Assembly (NCBI GenBank): GCA_033060915.1
Contig: CM065390.1
Location: 20,348,501 to 20,412,500 of the forward strand
Reading direction: 5' to 3'
Origin: Euryodendron excelsum
Taxonomy: Eukaryota > Streptophyta > Magnoliopsida > Ericales > Pentaphylacaceae
Length of the DNA: 64,000 nucleotides
Part shown: one piece after another, positions 23,728 to 35,757 of the stretch
Layout of the letters: each line of letters starts with the position of its first letter
How positions within the stretch are numbered: the stretch's first letter is position 1
Made by a program: the position numbers and the translations under genes
Notes under the pieces: generated by a model
Told to the model about the DNA's origin: nothing
Databases searched by the model: none
The model's input: the letters and a program-made list of their open reading frames with translations, nothing else

Positions 23728-25757
23728 GAGCGGATTGGATTATATTAGGATTTTTATTAAACTGAAGGAAAATTTTTTATACGGCTGCTATAAGACTTGT
23801 TACTACTAATTAACGGGTCTATGAGGAGTTGAACCATGCGGAGGGTAATAACGGAAATAGAAGGAGGAGAAGGAAAACATGAGTTGAGACGATAAGAAAA
23901 AATATCATTACCCCCCATTTAATTGAGAATAAAGTACAACCAAGTGGGAAAATAAATACACACAACCGACCCGAATCGTATGTCTGCATTTTAGATTTAA
24001 AAGTAAAAGAAAAAGAGAATGGAAAGGAAAAGAATAAGGAAATAAGATATTTCAATTGGTTAGATTAAGAAAATGAATAAGTATTTATCAACAATAATGT
24101 GATGGAACCAAATACACATGACCATTGTACCTAAGAAAAAATGAACAAAAATAATATATCTTGTATTTTGTCCGCTCAATATAAAGGGAAATGTGATAAC
24201 AAGGTTTTCTCACTAATTTCTTCATAATTTTCATTTGCCCACTATTTTTTCTTACAATTAAACAATAGGTAAAATTTCATTTCCCCCGAATCCAAACACC
24301 GGTGAAGTGTTTAACACAAAGCAAGGGTGAAGTGTTTAACACAAAGACTTACTAAATTGATTAAATTTCACGTAACACCATATGAAAGTTTTATAGCTTT
24401 AGGGACATAACATCCTTATGGGACCCACCATTTGGTGGTAAATACATTAATTAACGAGAGAAATATATCCCAGCACGCAATGTGGTAACTTTTTTGTTTT
24501 TTTCTTTCTTTGCCAAAAGTGAGGGGATATGTGCGCACCAGACCTAGTCTTCGTTTTAGCCACAACGAAATAAATATTGGAAATTTTTCAAACAAATTAG
24601 CCTTTTTAATAATATTGGAAACAGAATCGTTTTAAAAACTCTTAAAAAATAATTCAAATATGTTTAGAATATTTTACGAAAACTCTTGGAATTAAGCGCA
24701 AAAATTTAAAATATTAATTTTTATATTACATTTTTTTAACTAAGTATTAATAGAATTATTCATATAGGTTTCCACTAAGTTTTTAAAAGCCAAGTTCGAT
24801 TTGTAAGAACTTAATAATAGCCCTATTAAGTTTTCAATCATTTACTATTTTCTGTTTTCTTTTATATTTTCTGACTCCATTTTTCTTTTCTATTTCTCCT
24901 AACGTTTCTGGCTTTCGCTTCCCAATTTAGTAACGATAGTCTAATCTACACCATATTATTATGAAAATCACCATCTAATCATTTCACTCCAATAGGTGTA
25001 ACTTATATTTTCAACTTTTCAAGAAATTGCACAACCGTTGAAGATACAAACCTTACGAAAATAGCCTATAAATAAGCCATATTACATATAATATAGAAAA
25101 TCAAGTGCTCTCTTCAAAATTGCAGCGTTTTTTTTTTAGTAATAAAAAAATCGAGACAATTAGAAGTCTTTTTTTCAGATTGAACCCAACTGCTAGCCAC
25201 CATGTAGCGACATTTTAGAAAATGTCGAAGCCAAGGCTGGCGTTTCCAAAAAAAAAAATGCTATAAAATCCTTGTAGTGGCGCTTTGAAAGCTTTAGCAT
25301 GTTTTTATAAATCCACTAAATTTCAAAATTCATATAGTGACTCTAAAATTGACGACTATCTCTTTTAGATGATTGTGGTTTTAATTATTGGTTATGTGGA
25401 ATTTGATTCGAAGTGGCATTCGATATATACCAAGTGGGCTGATATAACTAAAACAAGATTGTTGCAACGTAATTAATGGGTGTGCACTGCTCAAAATGAG
25501 AGAAAGAAGAATGAAAAAAAAAAAAAAAAAAGAGAGAGGAGGAAAGGATTTACAGGTACCACTGATGAAAGTCCGTGAACTTAATATATGCATTATTCAT
25601 GTTAGTTTGATCCTAGAGAAACACACGATTCTTTTGCATGATTGAGCGATCTACCTGTGTCCACGGGTATGGCTGTTTATAATATATTGAATGTGTAAAT
25701 GCAGAATAGGTCAATCCACTCCACTCTATTCCACCACAAGCAAGCTTGATCAGTTGA
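23728..25757. other. Intergenic/promoter DNA upstream of GDSL copy 1
   Basis: AT-rich, no supported gene. It holds a 21 bp direct repeat GGTGAAGTGTTTAACACAAAG at 24,301-24,321 and 24,326-24,346 and several homopolymer runs. The stretch at ~25,190-25,300 with inverted GCGACATTTTAGAAAATGTCG (25,207-25,227) may be a remnant of a small DNA element. Confidence 0.45.
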
Positions 25758-25999
25758 TGATTGTACTCTAAAAAGTATAAATTAAAGTCTCTAATTACAG
25801 GTTAATGTTAAATATTATTTATGTGTTATTTATTATTTTTATATAAATATAGTATTTGTCACATTTTACATGTTTTAAGCAGATTTAAAGATAAAATTAA
25901 GCAAAATAAAGTAAAGTGATGTACATTATTTATATGAGTGGATATATATTATAAAATATTTTTTATATTATATTTTATCTTTTACTTTATATATTTCAT

Positions 26000-26033
<34 letters not shown>

Positions 26034-27113
26034 CGCGCGCGCGGGGGTGTGCAGGTGAGACAGCCAGGAAGAAGAAAACAAAAAAAAAAAAAAGAAAAAG
26101 AAAGGTGAAGGAGATAAGAATGGAAGAAAAAATAAACAATAATAATAATAATAAGTTCTTCTTCGCCTATAAAAAGAGGTATTCGGCAGAGAAGCCATGA
26201 GGGGGAGAGAGCAGAGAGTTAGAGAACCATTCAGCTGAAAACTCTCTCTTTCATTTTTTTTTAGTCAGTTAGTTTGTTAGTAGTTGTTTAGTCAGTTAAT
26301 TTTTCAGTCTTTTCCTTACCATTATTCTACCGTAATAAACTTTTTTAGTTATCAAGTTATTTTTCAAGTCATGTCTTTTCAATACTATGAGTAGCTAGTT
26401 TAATTCTTAGTGTTAATTCTGAAGATCATTTAAGAATCTTGAAATATCAATAGAGGTAATTGAGTTTTCATTGTTTATATTTAAAATCTTTCAATTCTTG
26501 ATAATTAAATTCTAGATCTTTGAGAAAACTTAGATTCTCGACTAAATTTGGTAATTTCTATGCACAAATTTTAGTTTGGTATAGTTATTTTACAAATTCA
26601 TGGTATAAATCTATGGCTTATTCTATAATTAATTAGTATAGAATTTCTGTTCTAAAAGCTAAATCTTTCGAATCAAATACTCAAGATGAAACCAATAATT
26701 TGAGTTATAAAACCTTTGTTGAAATTTCGAATGAATCAGGTAATCGGATCAATTGGATCTAAGACCATTTTATTAAATTTTAATATAGTTTCACAACTAA
26801 AAAATCTCTCAAAAACATCTATTTTATTTTGGTTACCATTTTCTACAACACTTGTCATATTCTTATCAGTACTCTTTATGATGAAATTCAAACCAGTTGG
26901 CTTAGATTCCAACTGAAGTTATTGGAACACTACGGTATTTAACAAGATTTAGTGGGTATCTAATATTTTATCGTCGGTGAATTTTAGCACCTAACTTTGC
27001 ATATTCTGTAATCCGTTTTCTGTGAATCGACTTTGGTCTTACCGGATTTTATTTATTGTTTAGCTGCATATGCACTTGGATGTTAATAAATTGTCATATT
27101 CTGGGTATAGTCA
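25758..27113 (+). repeat. Element A 5' LTR
   Basis: It starts TGATTGTACTC and ends TCA, seven bases before the primer site. It is homologous to 35,091-35,757. It includes a composite AT/GT/GC microsatellite (26,001-26,043), a TATA-like CTATAAAAAGAGG at ~26,168 and the polyadenylation-type signal AATAAA at ~26,334. Confidence 0.85.
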
Positions 27114-27120
27114 AGTATTT

Positions 27121-27138
27121 TGGCGCCATTGCCAGGGA
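27121..27138 (+). promoter_or_regulatory. Element A primer binding site (tRNA-Asp type)
   Basis: TGGCGCCATTGCCAGGGA matches the 3' end complement of plant tRNA-Asp with two mismatches compared with element B (which has TGGCGCCGTTGCCGGGGA), consistent with decay by C-to-T/G-to-A change. Confidence 0.85.
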
Positions 27139-28069
27139 ACAGCTTTAATAAAATCATGTAAAAAAATAAAAAATTCAAAAAATAAAAATAAAAGTAAAAA
27201 AATTTAAAAATTAAAATAATAATAATAATACCTTTGCGGATTTAAGGACAATTGATTGCTTCCCTACCTTAATCAAGAAATTAAAAAGTGTATATCAATT
27301 GATCAGTAGTCTATCCTCACTTATTACTTTGTTCCATTACTAACTCGTATATTTGTATATATTTAGTTCTTTTTTATTATTATTATTTTGTGGTTAATCT
27401 CTTTACTTGGCATACTTACTTGCTACTAGACGAAGTTAGTGAAGTTGATTACCACATGTTTTTGTTTTTATATTTCAGATCTTTTTCTTTTTCTTTGTGA
27501 TTTACCTTTCGAGTTGATTCACCGCCTATTTAAGTCGGCGTTGCTCGATGTGGATAATCTTATTTCGAGCTGATTCAACGCCTCTTTAGGTCGATGCCAC
27601 TCACTAAGGTTACCATAACGTTGTTACTAATGAACTAACTTGTGTTTCTTTTGTTATTTTTTGTGTGCAAGTATTTTAGTATATTGTTGTAATTTTTTAT
27701 TTTATTTTTATTTATTTATTATTATTTTTAGTATCTTATCATTAGCCAACTCTAGAAGTACCCCAGTCCAGTCGTTACTTTACCCGCATCTCTCCAGGTA
27801 GGTGACTTTTTATTTCCTCAACTCTTCGAGCCGTCAATACTATTTCTCTTCTCATCCCCGTTTTGTTGTCAGCCCACTTGGGTTTTTAGCCCAGCATTCT
27901 AACTTGTAAGGTCCATGTTTATGTTTCGGGATGGATTCATTAGGGATGTACATAGACAATTGGTGAGCATTGACTCTTCTAGTAATTTTTCTTCCACCTT
28001 CTGTACTCTTTTCTCATTTAAAACTCCTATTCCAAACATTTAGTTAGTTAACTGAGGTCCTAATTTTAT
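27139..28069 (+). other. Element A leader; gag and protease missing
   Basis: Only ~930 bp separate the primer site from the first pol homology, against ~3 kb in element B. No gag homology, zinc knuckle or protease motif was found. It contains two similar GAGTTGATTCACCGCCT / GAGCTGATTCAACGCCT segments (27,510 and 27,565). A large internal deletion is inferred. Confidence 0.65.
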
Positions 28070-31000
28070 CCCAATGGCAAAAGAATTTGTTCATCACGTG
28101 TAATGTCGTAATCCATGTAGGAATGGGTTGTTAAAGTTGTTATTTGGGAATATGAATGTCAAGATAAATATCTATGCAGTTGAAAAATAACTGGGAGAGT
28201 ATAAGAAAATCAAACAAGTAGACTACATTGAGTCTATTGTGTAAGAGTACTTTGAGAATGAATTTTTTGAGAATTCTATTGAAAAAGCTCTTGTTTCAAA
28301 CAAGCCACATGGCCGATTATATTGTGACTATGTCAAGTCTAGGGACACAATTCCTGGAAGGATAGAGATAGAACAATGTATGCAAGTGGGTCACTGAACC
28401 CAATCATTTGAGCCTGTAATTCCTAATGTCATAAAGCATGTCTCTTCTAAACAAAAAGCACCCACTCCGGAAAGAAAATCTTTACCATCTACATTGAAGT
28501 ATGTATTCCTTGGTGAAGGTGAGTCTTATCCTATTGTTACATCCTCTAGCCAGTCTGAAGGCCAAGAGAAGACCTTTATGAAAGTGCTAAAGAATCATAG
28601 AAAAGTCTTAGATTTGACCATCATGGACCTTCACAGTATTAGTTCTCTTGTATGCACACATCGCATATATTATGAGGAAAAGTGTAAACTGGTGCGTCAA
28701 ATGCAAAGACATTTAAATCTCAACATTAAAGAAGTTGTGAGAGAAGAAGTACTGAAGCTTCTCAATGCAGGTATCATATACCCCATCTATGATTCAAAGT
28801 GGGTTAGTCCAACCTAAGTTGGTCCTAAGAATCTAGAGTCACCGTAATTCAAAATGAGAAAAATGAACTAGTGCCCACTAGGATTCAAACTAGGTGGCGC
28901 ATGTGCTTTGATTACCGTCAACTGAATGTTGTTACTAGAAAATACCACTTCCTCCTCCTATTCTTGGACCAAGTCTTAGAATGAGTGGCAGGATAGGCCT
29001 CTTACTGTTTTCTAGATGGGTACTCTGGGTACAATCAAATTGAAATTGCCTTAGAAGATCAGGATAAAATGACTTACACATGTCTTTTTCGTACTTATGC
29101 TTAAAGAAAAATGCTCTTTGACTTCTGCAATGCACCGACCACCTTTTAAAGGTGCATGATGAGTATCTTTAGTAATACGGTGGAGAGATACTTAGAGGTT
29201 TTCATAGAGGATTTTTCTGTGTACGGAGGTACCTATGAGAGTTATTTGAAATACTTTGAGAAGGTGTTCAAAAGATGTGAAAAGAGTAACCTTGTCCTAA
29301 ACTGGAAAAAATGCCACTTTATGATGACACAAGGTATTGTGCTCAAACACATTGTGTCTAGCAAGAGGATTGAGATAGATAAAGCCAAAGTTGAACTGAT
29401 CCAGAAATTATCTACTCCTAGAATTGTAAAAGACATTCGATCTTTCCTTGGGCATACTGGTTTTTATCGGCGATTCATAGTAGGATTTAGTGTCATCTTT
29501 CATCCAATTTGCCATTTATTGTCAAAAGAGGTTTCATTTGAGTGGACGTCTAAATATCAAAAAGCTTTTGATAAACTTAAAAAGTTGTTGACAACAACAC
29601 CTATCCTTCGGTCACCCGATTGGTCATCACCTTTCGAGTTGATGTGTGATGCTAGTGATTATGCTGCAGGAGCAGTTTTGGGGCAGAGAGTGGACAAGAA
29701 ACCTTATATTATCTATTATGCAAGCAAAACCTTGAATGAAGCCCAATTGAAATATACCATAACTAAAAAGGAACTCCTTGCAGGCGTTTTTGCGTTAGAT
29801 AAATTTCAGTCATACTTGGTAAGGGGTCATTAGTCATTATATATATTAATCATTCTACACTAAAGTACTTACTTATCAAGGCTGATGCAAAGCCACGCCT
29901 CATCCGTTGGATTCTTTTGTCACAAGAGTTTCACATTTAAATTCAAGACAAAAAAGTGGTAGAAAATATAGTTGCTAACCATTTGTCACGGCTCCCTATT
30001 TATAAGGAAGCTAAAGATACTCTCCCTATCAATGAGTATTTTTCAAATGAGCATCTTTTCCAAATCCAAGCATTTTCTCAAGCAACTGTTCTACGGTTCA
30101 CTGATATAGCCAACTTTTTTACTATTGGCAAGATACTGTTACATTGATCTTACTTAGATAAACGAAAATTCTTCAGAAATGTGATGTATTTCTTCTAGGA
30201 TGATCCGTACTTGTTCAAGTATTGTCACAATCAAAGAATTCGTCGGTATGTTCTCAAAAGTGAGTTTTATCCTGTCATGGAGTTTTATCACTCCTATACT
30301 TGTGGTAGACACTTTAATTCAAAAAAGACTGTTACAAAGATTTTGCAATCTAACTTATATTGGCCCACTATGTTTCGAGATGTTCGCACTTTTTTCACAT
30401 CTTGTGATAGGTGTCAACAACTAGGAAGTCTGATTAGAAGGCATATGATGCCTTTCAACCCCATCGTTACTCTTGAGATATTTGATTGTTGGGGTATTGA
30501 TTTCATGGGACCCTTTCATAGTTCGTTTGGATTCCTTTACATTCTTGTGGCCATTGATTACGTGTCTAAATGGGTGGAGGTCATTGGTTCTCGTACCAAT
30601 AATCACCGTGTTGTGGTCAAGTTCTTAAAGAAGAACATATTTTCTTGCTTTGGAATGCCTCGTGCTGTCATTAGTGATGGTGGTACTTACTTTTTTAATA
30701 AACCTATTGGAATGTTAATGCAAAAGTATGGGGTCGTTCACAAGATTAGTACACCTTATCATCCCAAAACTAGTGGCCAAGTTGAGTTAGCTAACTAGGA
30801 GATTAAGCATATTCTTGAGAAAACTATTAATCCTAACCGTAAGGATTGGTTTTTAAGGTTTTTGGATACACTCTGGGTTTATAGAACTGCTTACAAAACT
30901 GTGTTAGGTGCTTCTCCTTACAGGCTTGTGTATGGAAAATCATGTCACATTCCGGTGGAAATTGAGCACAAAACCTATTGGGTCATTCGCCAATTTAATG

Positions 31001-31320
31001 AGACCATAGATACGACCGGCCAAACTTAGAAGTTACAACTCAATGAACTTGAGAAATTCGAAAATGATGCCTATGAAAATGCAAAGATCTCTAAGGCCAA
31101 GATGAAAACATTCCATGACCAACACATCCGTCATAAGTCTTTTCATGTTAGTCAAAAAGTATTGAGTTATAGTTCCCAATTACACTTATTTCCAGGAAAA
31201 TTGAAGAGTAAGTGGTCTGAACCTTATCTGGTAAGAGATGTGTCACCGCATAGAGCAGTAGAAATTAAGAATTCCAGCAATGGAAATATTTTTAAAGTTA
31301 ATGGGTAAAGACTGAAGCCT
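28070..31320 (+). pseudogene. Element A pol remnant (RT, RNase H, integrase)
   Basis: Homology to element B begins just after the protease domain (GTAGGAATGGGTT, ~28,117). Open pieces are 28,494-28,817 (RT N-terminus), 29,156-29,833 (RT palm end with EVFIEDFSVYG, then RNase H with DASDYAAGAVLGQ), 30,211-30,798 (integrase HHCC zinc region, WGIDFMGPF and VISDGG) and 31,102-31,308 (integrase C-terminus). The RT catalytic MDD is changed to IED. Stops and frameshifts separate all pieces. The Athila lineage is inferred from RT and integrase motifs shared with B and the tRNA-Asp primer site. Confidence 0.9.
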
Positions 31321-31476
31321 TACTTAGAGAACTTTGTAAGTCTTATTGAAAGTGTGGCTCTTATGGATTCGCCATTCCTTGAGTAGAAGTAACACCCAAT
31401 TAGTTTGTACAATTAGTTTAGTCTATTTATCTGATTTGGTAGCTAGTTTATTTTTAGTTGGAGGAAAGGGATCTTC

Positions 31477-31552
<76 letters not shown>

Positions 31553-32823
31553 CACCTAATGTTTGTCTTTCACCATTTCCTTTCCCTTTTTTGCCTCACG
31601 GTCGTGGCTATTGTCTAGTTAGGGGGGACACAATCATTTTTTTTAAACATATGTTATTATTTTTTATTGTTGTATCTTTGTGACCAGCAGATGTTAGAGA
31701 AATGGATAGTGTCATGTCTTCTCATATAGATGGTCGAGTGCTTATATTTTCATGTTGCATCTTTCGAATATTTTCATTTAGTATCAGGGGCGAGATAATT
31801 CGTCGTGCAAAGATGATGAGGAGAGTTGAGCTTCAAGAGGAACAACATCAACCTCTTACTGGTCACAGTACTCTGGCCTGTAAGAAAAGAGTAAAGAGAC
31901 AAAATAGGCGTCACCGTTGTGCTAGACATACGTTTGTAGATAAAATTACAAATTGAGCAACCGATTAATGTCAAGGAATCAGATAGTTTACTTAGATATT
32001 ATTAAGAGTAGAGTAAATGCCAAGATACTGAGATACCTAGGTTTTACCATAATTGTAGACTACCTTGATTTGGATATTAAAAGGTTAGCTCAACTTTGTT
32101 ATGCTTAGCCATTGTATAGTGTGTTTGTGTACTTCTTTTTATAATTCCTTGTTTTATTTGTTTGTACATATGTTTTGCAGATTGATTGCACTTATTTTTG
32201 TAGGTTTTGAAGTTATTTTTCAATATTTAAAAAAAAAGAAAAAAAATGTTATAATTTTACACAGTTTTATGTGAAATGCAAATGTAGATTTTAAAAATTT
32301 GTTGAAGCATGCTTTCATTCACTATAGCACAAATTTTGTTTTATCCTTTCTTTTTAATACAATTGTAAGATTTTATCTTAACACATAGAAAGAGACTATT
32401 TTACATCACTTATTATTATATCATGATCAACTTACTATTTTCACATATTGTACAGTTTCATCCTTACAAAAGTAGAGATTTTTTACCAAGTGAGCTTTAA
32501 AGCCAATCATGCCTTTCGAAGTGTTTACATTTACTATTGATGAATTTTTTCCACATCACTCTTTCAATAACTTCATTATACTTTTATTTGACTTAATTGT
32601 TTAAATTGTTACGGCAATTGAACATGTTGAATTATTAGAACTTTGAATTATTGTGCACTTTCAAAAATGAATCCAGGCCATCTTTGATATTTTGAGCCAC
32701 AAATTTCTTTATTGAAATAATTCCCTTGGAACTATCTTTAAGCATATTTTTTTTGTCTCTTGCTACATATATCATTGTTAAAGTTTTGTCCCTAAATACG
32801 AAATTACAAATATCTTCACTTGT
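31321..32823 (+). other. Element A 3' noncoding region, part 1
   Basis: No supported gene. It parallels the B 3' noncoding region at lower identity (e.g. GAGCTTTA(A/G)AGC, GTTTACATTTACT / CATTTACATTTACT near 32,490-32,535). It contains a 73-base C run listed separately. An env-position ORF was not recognisable; the frame at 31,702-31,956 has no family resemblance. Confidence 0.6.
31478..31550. repeat. Uninterrupted C73 homopolymer
   Basis: 73 consecutive C on the plus strand in the element A 3' region, just past the integrase end. There is no counterpart in element B. It could form an i-motif, or G-quadruplexes on the other strand; it could also reflect assembly or polymerase slippage. Confidence 0.95.
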
Positions 32824-34137
32824 TGATTACATTGTAAAAATGTAATTACAAGTTGCTAATTTGTGTTTGTTAACATTAAAATAATTATAAATAGTTTTAA
32901 TTAATTTACTTTTAATCCTAATAAATTTTGTTGAGCATTTTGTAGACTTTTAGATAAAATAGGAACTAAACTCAATTGGAAATAAAGGAGTCTTGATTGA
33001 TTGGAGCCCACCCACATAAGCAAACATCCATTTTTCAACAACTCCACCAAAATAAGCATGGCATATTCTTGCTCTTGAATAGAAGAGAGAGCAAACTCAC
33101 ACAGAAATTCACATGAAAATATGAAAATTGACATGAAAAGATGACAATTGACGTGGAAAAAAGGAAACTCACATAGAAATTGATATGGAAATATGGCAAT
33201 TGACATGGAAAAATGACAAAAAAAGAAATTAATAATTAAAAAAAATAATAATGCATCATTGTAAGGAATAGATCGCTTCATTTTGTGAGTCTATAAATAG
33301 TAACACTAAGAGAGGTAAGAGGGGGAGCTTGAGAGGAAGCACAAGAGAGATATCTATGTAGGAGCTGCCAATTATTTATGAAGTCATTTTTCTTTTCAAG
33401 TTAAGTCTCTTCAATATTATGAGTAGCTAATTTTATTCTTCGAGCCAATCATGAAAATCATCCGAAAATTTTAGGATATCAATAGAGGTAATTGGTATTT
33501 CTTAATAATTAAATTTTAGATCATTGAGAAAATTTAGATTCTTGACTATGTTTGTAATACCTTCTGCCTTGACAAAGCAGCTGGTATATACAAATCAATA
33601 GTTTGAATCTATGATATTAATTTTGCTATTCTAAATTTAATTATTATTAAAATTATATTTTTATTACTAAAATTTTCAAATCAAATATTCAAGACGAAGC
33701 CAATGATTTGAGTTACAAAATCTCAATTGATATTTCAGTGAATTGAGTGGTCTGATCAATTAGATTCAAGACCGTTTTTGTTATTTAAAGTTTAGTTCCA
33801 TAATCATCAAATATTTCAAAGCAAAATATTTTTCTTTTAGTTACTATTTTTCTACACCAACTGTCCAGATCTCAGCAGTACTATTTTTGGTAGAATTCAA
33901 ATAGGTTAGCTTAGGTTCTAACTGAAGCCATCGTAATACTACGATATTTAGCACGGCTTAGTCGGTATCTAATCTTTTATCGTGAGTAAATTTATCTTTT
34001 ACTGTGGGTGAATTTTCAGCTCTAACTTTACATGGTTTGTTAACCGTTCCCTATGAATTCGATCTCGACTTACTGAGTTATTACTACATCACAACCACAC
34101 ACTAACGGATTCCAATCACATTATTTACAAGTGATCA
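32824..34137 (+). mobile_element. Solo LTR C, inserted in element A 3' region
   Basis: It starts TGATTACATTG and ends GTGATCA. The flanks are CTTGT (32,819-32,823) and TTTGT (34,138-34,142), a 5 bp duplication with one mismatch. The first ~550 bp align with solo LTR E (opposite strand at 53,842 downward), including repeated AATTGACATGGAAA-type units and a TATA-like CTATAAATAG (~33,291). The 3' half resembles the element A LTR. No internal sequence or second LTR is nearby, so it is probably the product of LTR-LTR recombination. Confidence 0.75.
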
Positions 34138-35080
34138 TTTGTGCAAGTTGAATTGAGAAAAGGGCTGATCTATTTGCAATATAAAAAAAAATTAGGAAGG
34201 AAGGAAAGAAAAGAAAAAAAACAAAGGAAAAAGGGAAGTCTGAAACAGAAAAAAAAAAAGAAAAAGAAAAAGAATAAGAGGTTGGTTGTTGAAAAAAAAA
34301 AGGCCTCTCTAATAAAATGAAATAGGAAAATTAACGGTATGTATTCATTGATCAATTCATGCATTGATCACATATGTTTTGAGCTTTTTATCCTTTCTTT
34401 CTCCTTACCTTAAACCTCATGGCCAAGTTACATCCTAAATAAAGCCCTCGAATATTTAAGGTGTACATTGCTTGTTCATTCATTTATTAAAGAATTCACA
34501 TATCAATTGCTTGTGTGATTTTAATATTAAGCATTCTTTCATGGATCTATGTGAAGTCGTCTCTCATTTTTAATATTCACTTCATTTTTCTTATGGTTGT
34601 CTCTTTTGATTATACATTACATTTACTCTTTTGTAAGGACAACCAATGTGAGATACCTATGCTCTTTATCTCTGAGAGAATATCCAATGAGATTGAATCA
34701 AAACTTAAAGGATGTATCCGTATTTTTATATTGTAACACTTTCGTTATCATGTAATGATCACACAAACACACAAAAGTCTCTCATATGTTGTTCTAAGGC
34801 ATTATCTTGCTTATGTATTAAATAGTAGAATAGACAGAATATGCTTGTATTTTAATACATATAATATTTTTTTTCCTTATTATCCTCATTTGTAAACCAC
34901 AATATTATATTTGTGGGTATCATTACTGAAAATCCTCACAAGAAACCATCCATCCACTAGAGATAACCTAGGGGTTTAAAGGCTTGGTGTATATGTTAGA
35001 TGCACTTGTAATCCCTATGAAAGTGGAGCATTTCTTTTCAACTGTGTTTATTGTTTTTCTAGGAATTAGCAAAAACTTAG
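34138..35080 (+). other. Element A 3' noncoding region, part 2
   Basis: A-rich and T-rich sequence without a gene. Its end (GGCTTGGTGTATATGTTAGATGCA..., then GAATTAGCAAAAACTTAG) parallels the end of the B 3' region (GGCTTGATGCATATGCTAAATACA..., GACTAGCAAAAGTTAG), confirming it leads to the polypurine tract. Confidence 0.7.
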
Positions 35081-35090
35081 TTGAGGGGTG
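35081..35090 (+). promoter_or_regulatory. Element A polypurine tract
   Basis: TTGAGGGGTG directly abuts the 3' LTR start TGATTGCACT, matching the position and type of the B tract. Confidence 0.7.
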
Positions 35091-35534
35091 TGATTGCACT
35101 TTACAAAATACAAATTAGAGCCCATAATTATAGGCTAATGTTAGTTATTATTTATTTGTTATTTATCACTTTTATATAAATGTAGTATTTGTCATGTTAT
35201 ACACGCTTTGAGCAGATTTGAGGATAAAACTAAGCAAAATAAAGTAAGGTGATGTACATTATTTATATGAGTGGGTGTGTATTATAAAATATCTTTTATA
35301 TTATATTTTATCTTTTACTTTATATATTATATTATATTATATCTATATGTATCTTTGTGTGCAAGTGTGCAGGTGAGGCGGCTAGAAAGAAGAAAACAAA
35401 AAAAAAAAAAAAAAAAGAAAAAAAGGTGGAGGAGATAAGAATGGAAGAAAAAGTAGTAATAAAAAAAAATTTTCTTCGCCTATAAAAAGAGGCATTCTGT
35501 AGAAAAGCCTCCCGAGGGGGGGGGGGGGGGGGGG

Positions 35535-35589
<55 letters not shown>

Positions 35590-35757
35590 AGAAAGTCATT
35601 CGGTTGAAAGCTCTCGCTTTCATTTTCTTTTAGTCAGTTAATTTGTTAGTAGTTATTCAGTCAGTTAATTTTTCAGTTTTTTCGTTACCATTATTCTACT
35701 ATGATAAACATTTTTAGTTATGAAGCTAATTTTCAAGTCATGTCTTTTCAATACTAA
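35091..35757 (+). repeat. Element A 3' LTR, truncated
   Basis: Homologous to 25,758-26,392 of the 5' LTR up to TCAATACTA. The continuation (TGAGTAGCTAG...) is absent and foreign sequence begins. Confidence 0.85.
35516..35588. repeat. G22 run followed by (GA)n microsatellite in element A 3' LTR
   Basis: 22 G (35,516-35,537) then ~25 GA dinucleotides. The 5' LTR has only GGGGG plus a short, interrupted GA stretch at the same place (~26,201-26,217), so this expanded after insertion. Confidence 0.9.

Larger units (their letters stand above)
25758..35757 (+). mobile_element. Element A: decayed Athila-like Ty3/Gypsy retrotransposon, 3' LTR truncated
   Basis: 5' LTR 25,758-27,113, tRNA-Asp-type primer site, no gag or protease, pol remnant 28,070-31,320, long 3' noncoding region with an inserted solo LTR (C), polypurine tract and the first ~670 bp of a 3' LTR. 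The body parallels element B throughout, but protein frames are full of stops, so it is older. The 3' LTR stops abruptly at about 35,757 where element B-type sequence begins. Confidence 0.9.

Noticed and set aside
31346..31618. Proline-run ORF
   Set aside because: It is a translation of the C73 homopolymer.
34170..34364. Phe-rich minus-strand ORFs here and at 36,277-36,501 and 48,734-48,958
   Set aside because: They result from A-runs in retroelement noncoding regions.
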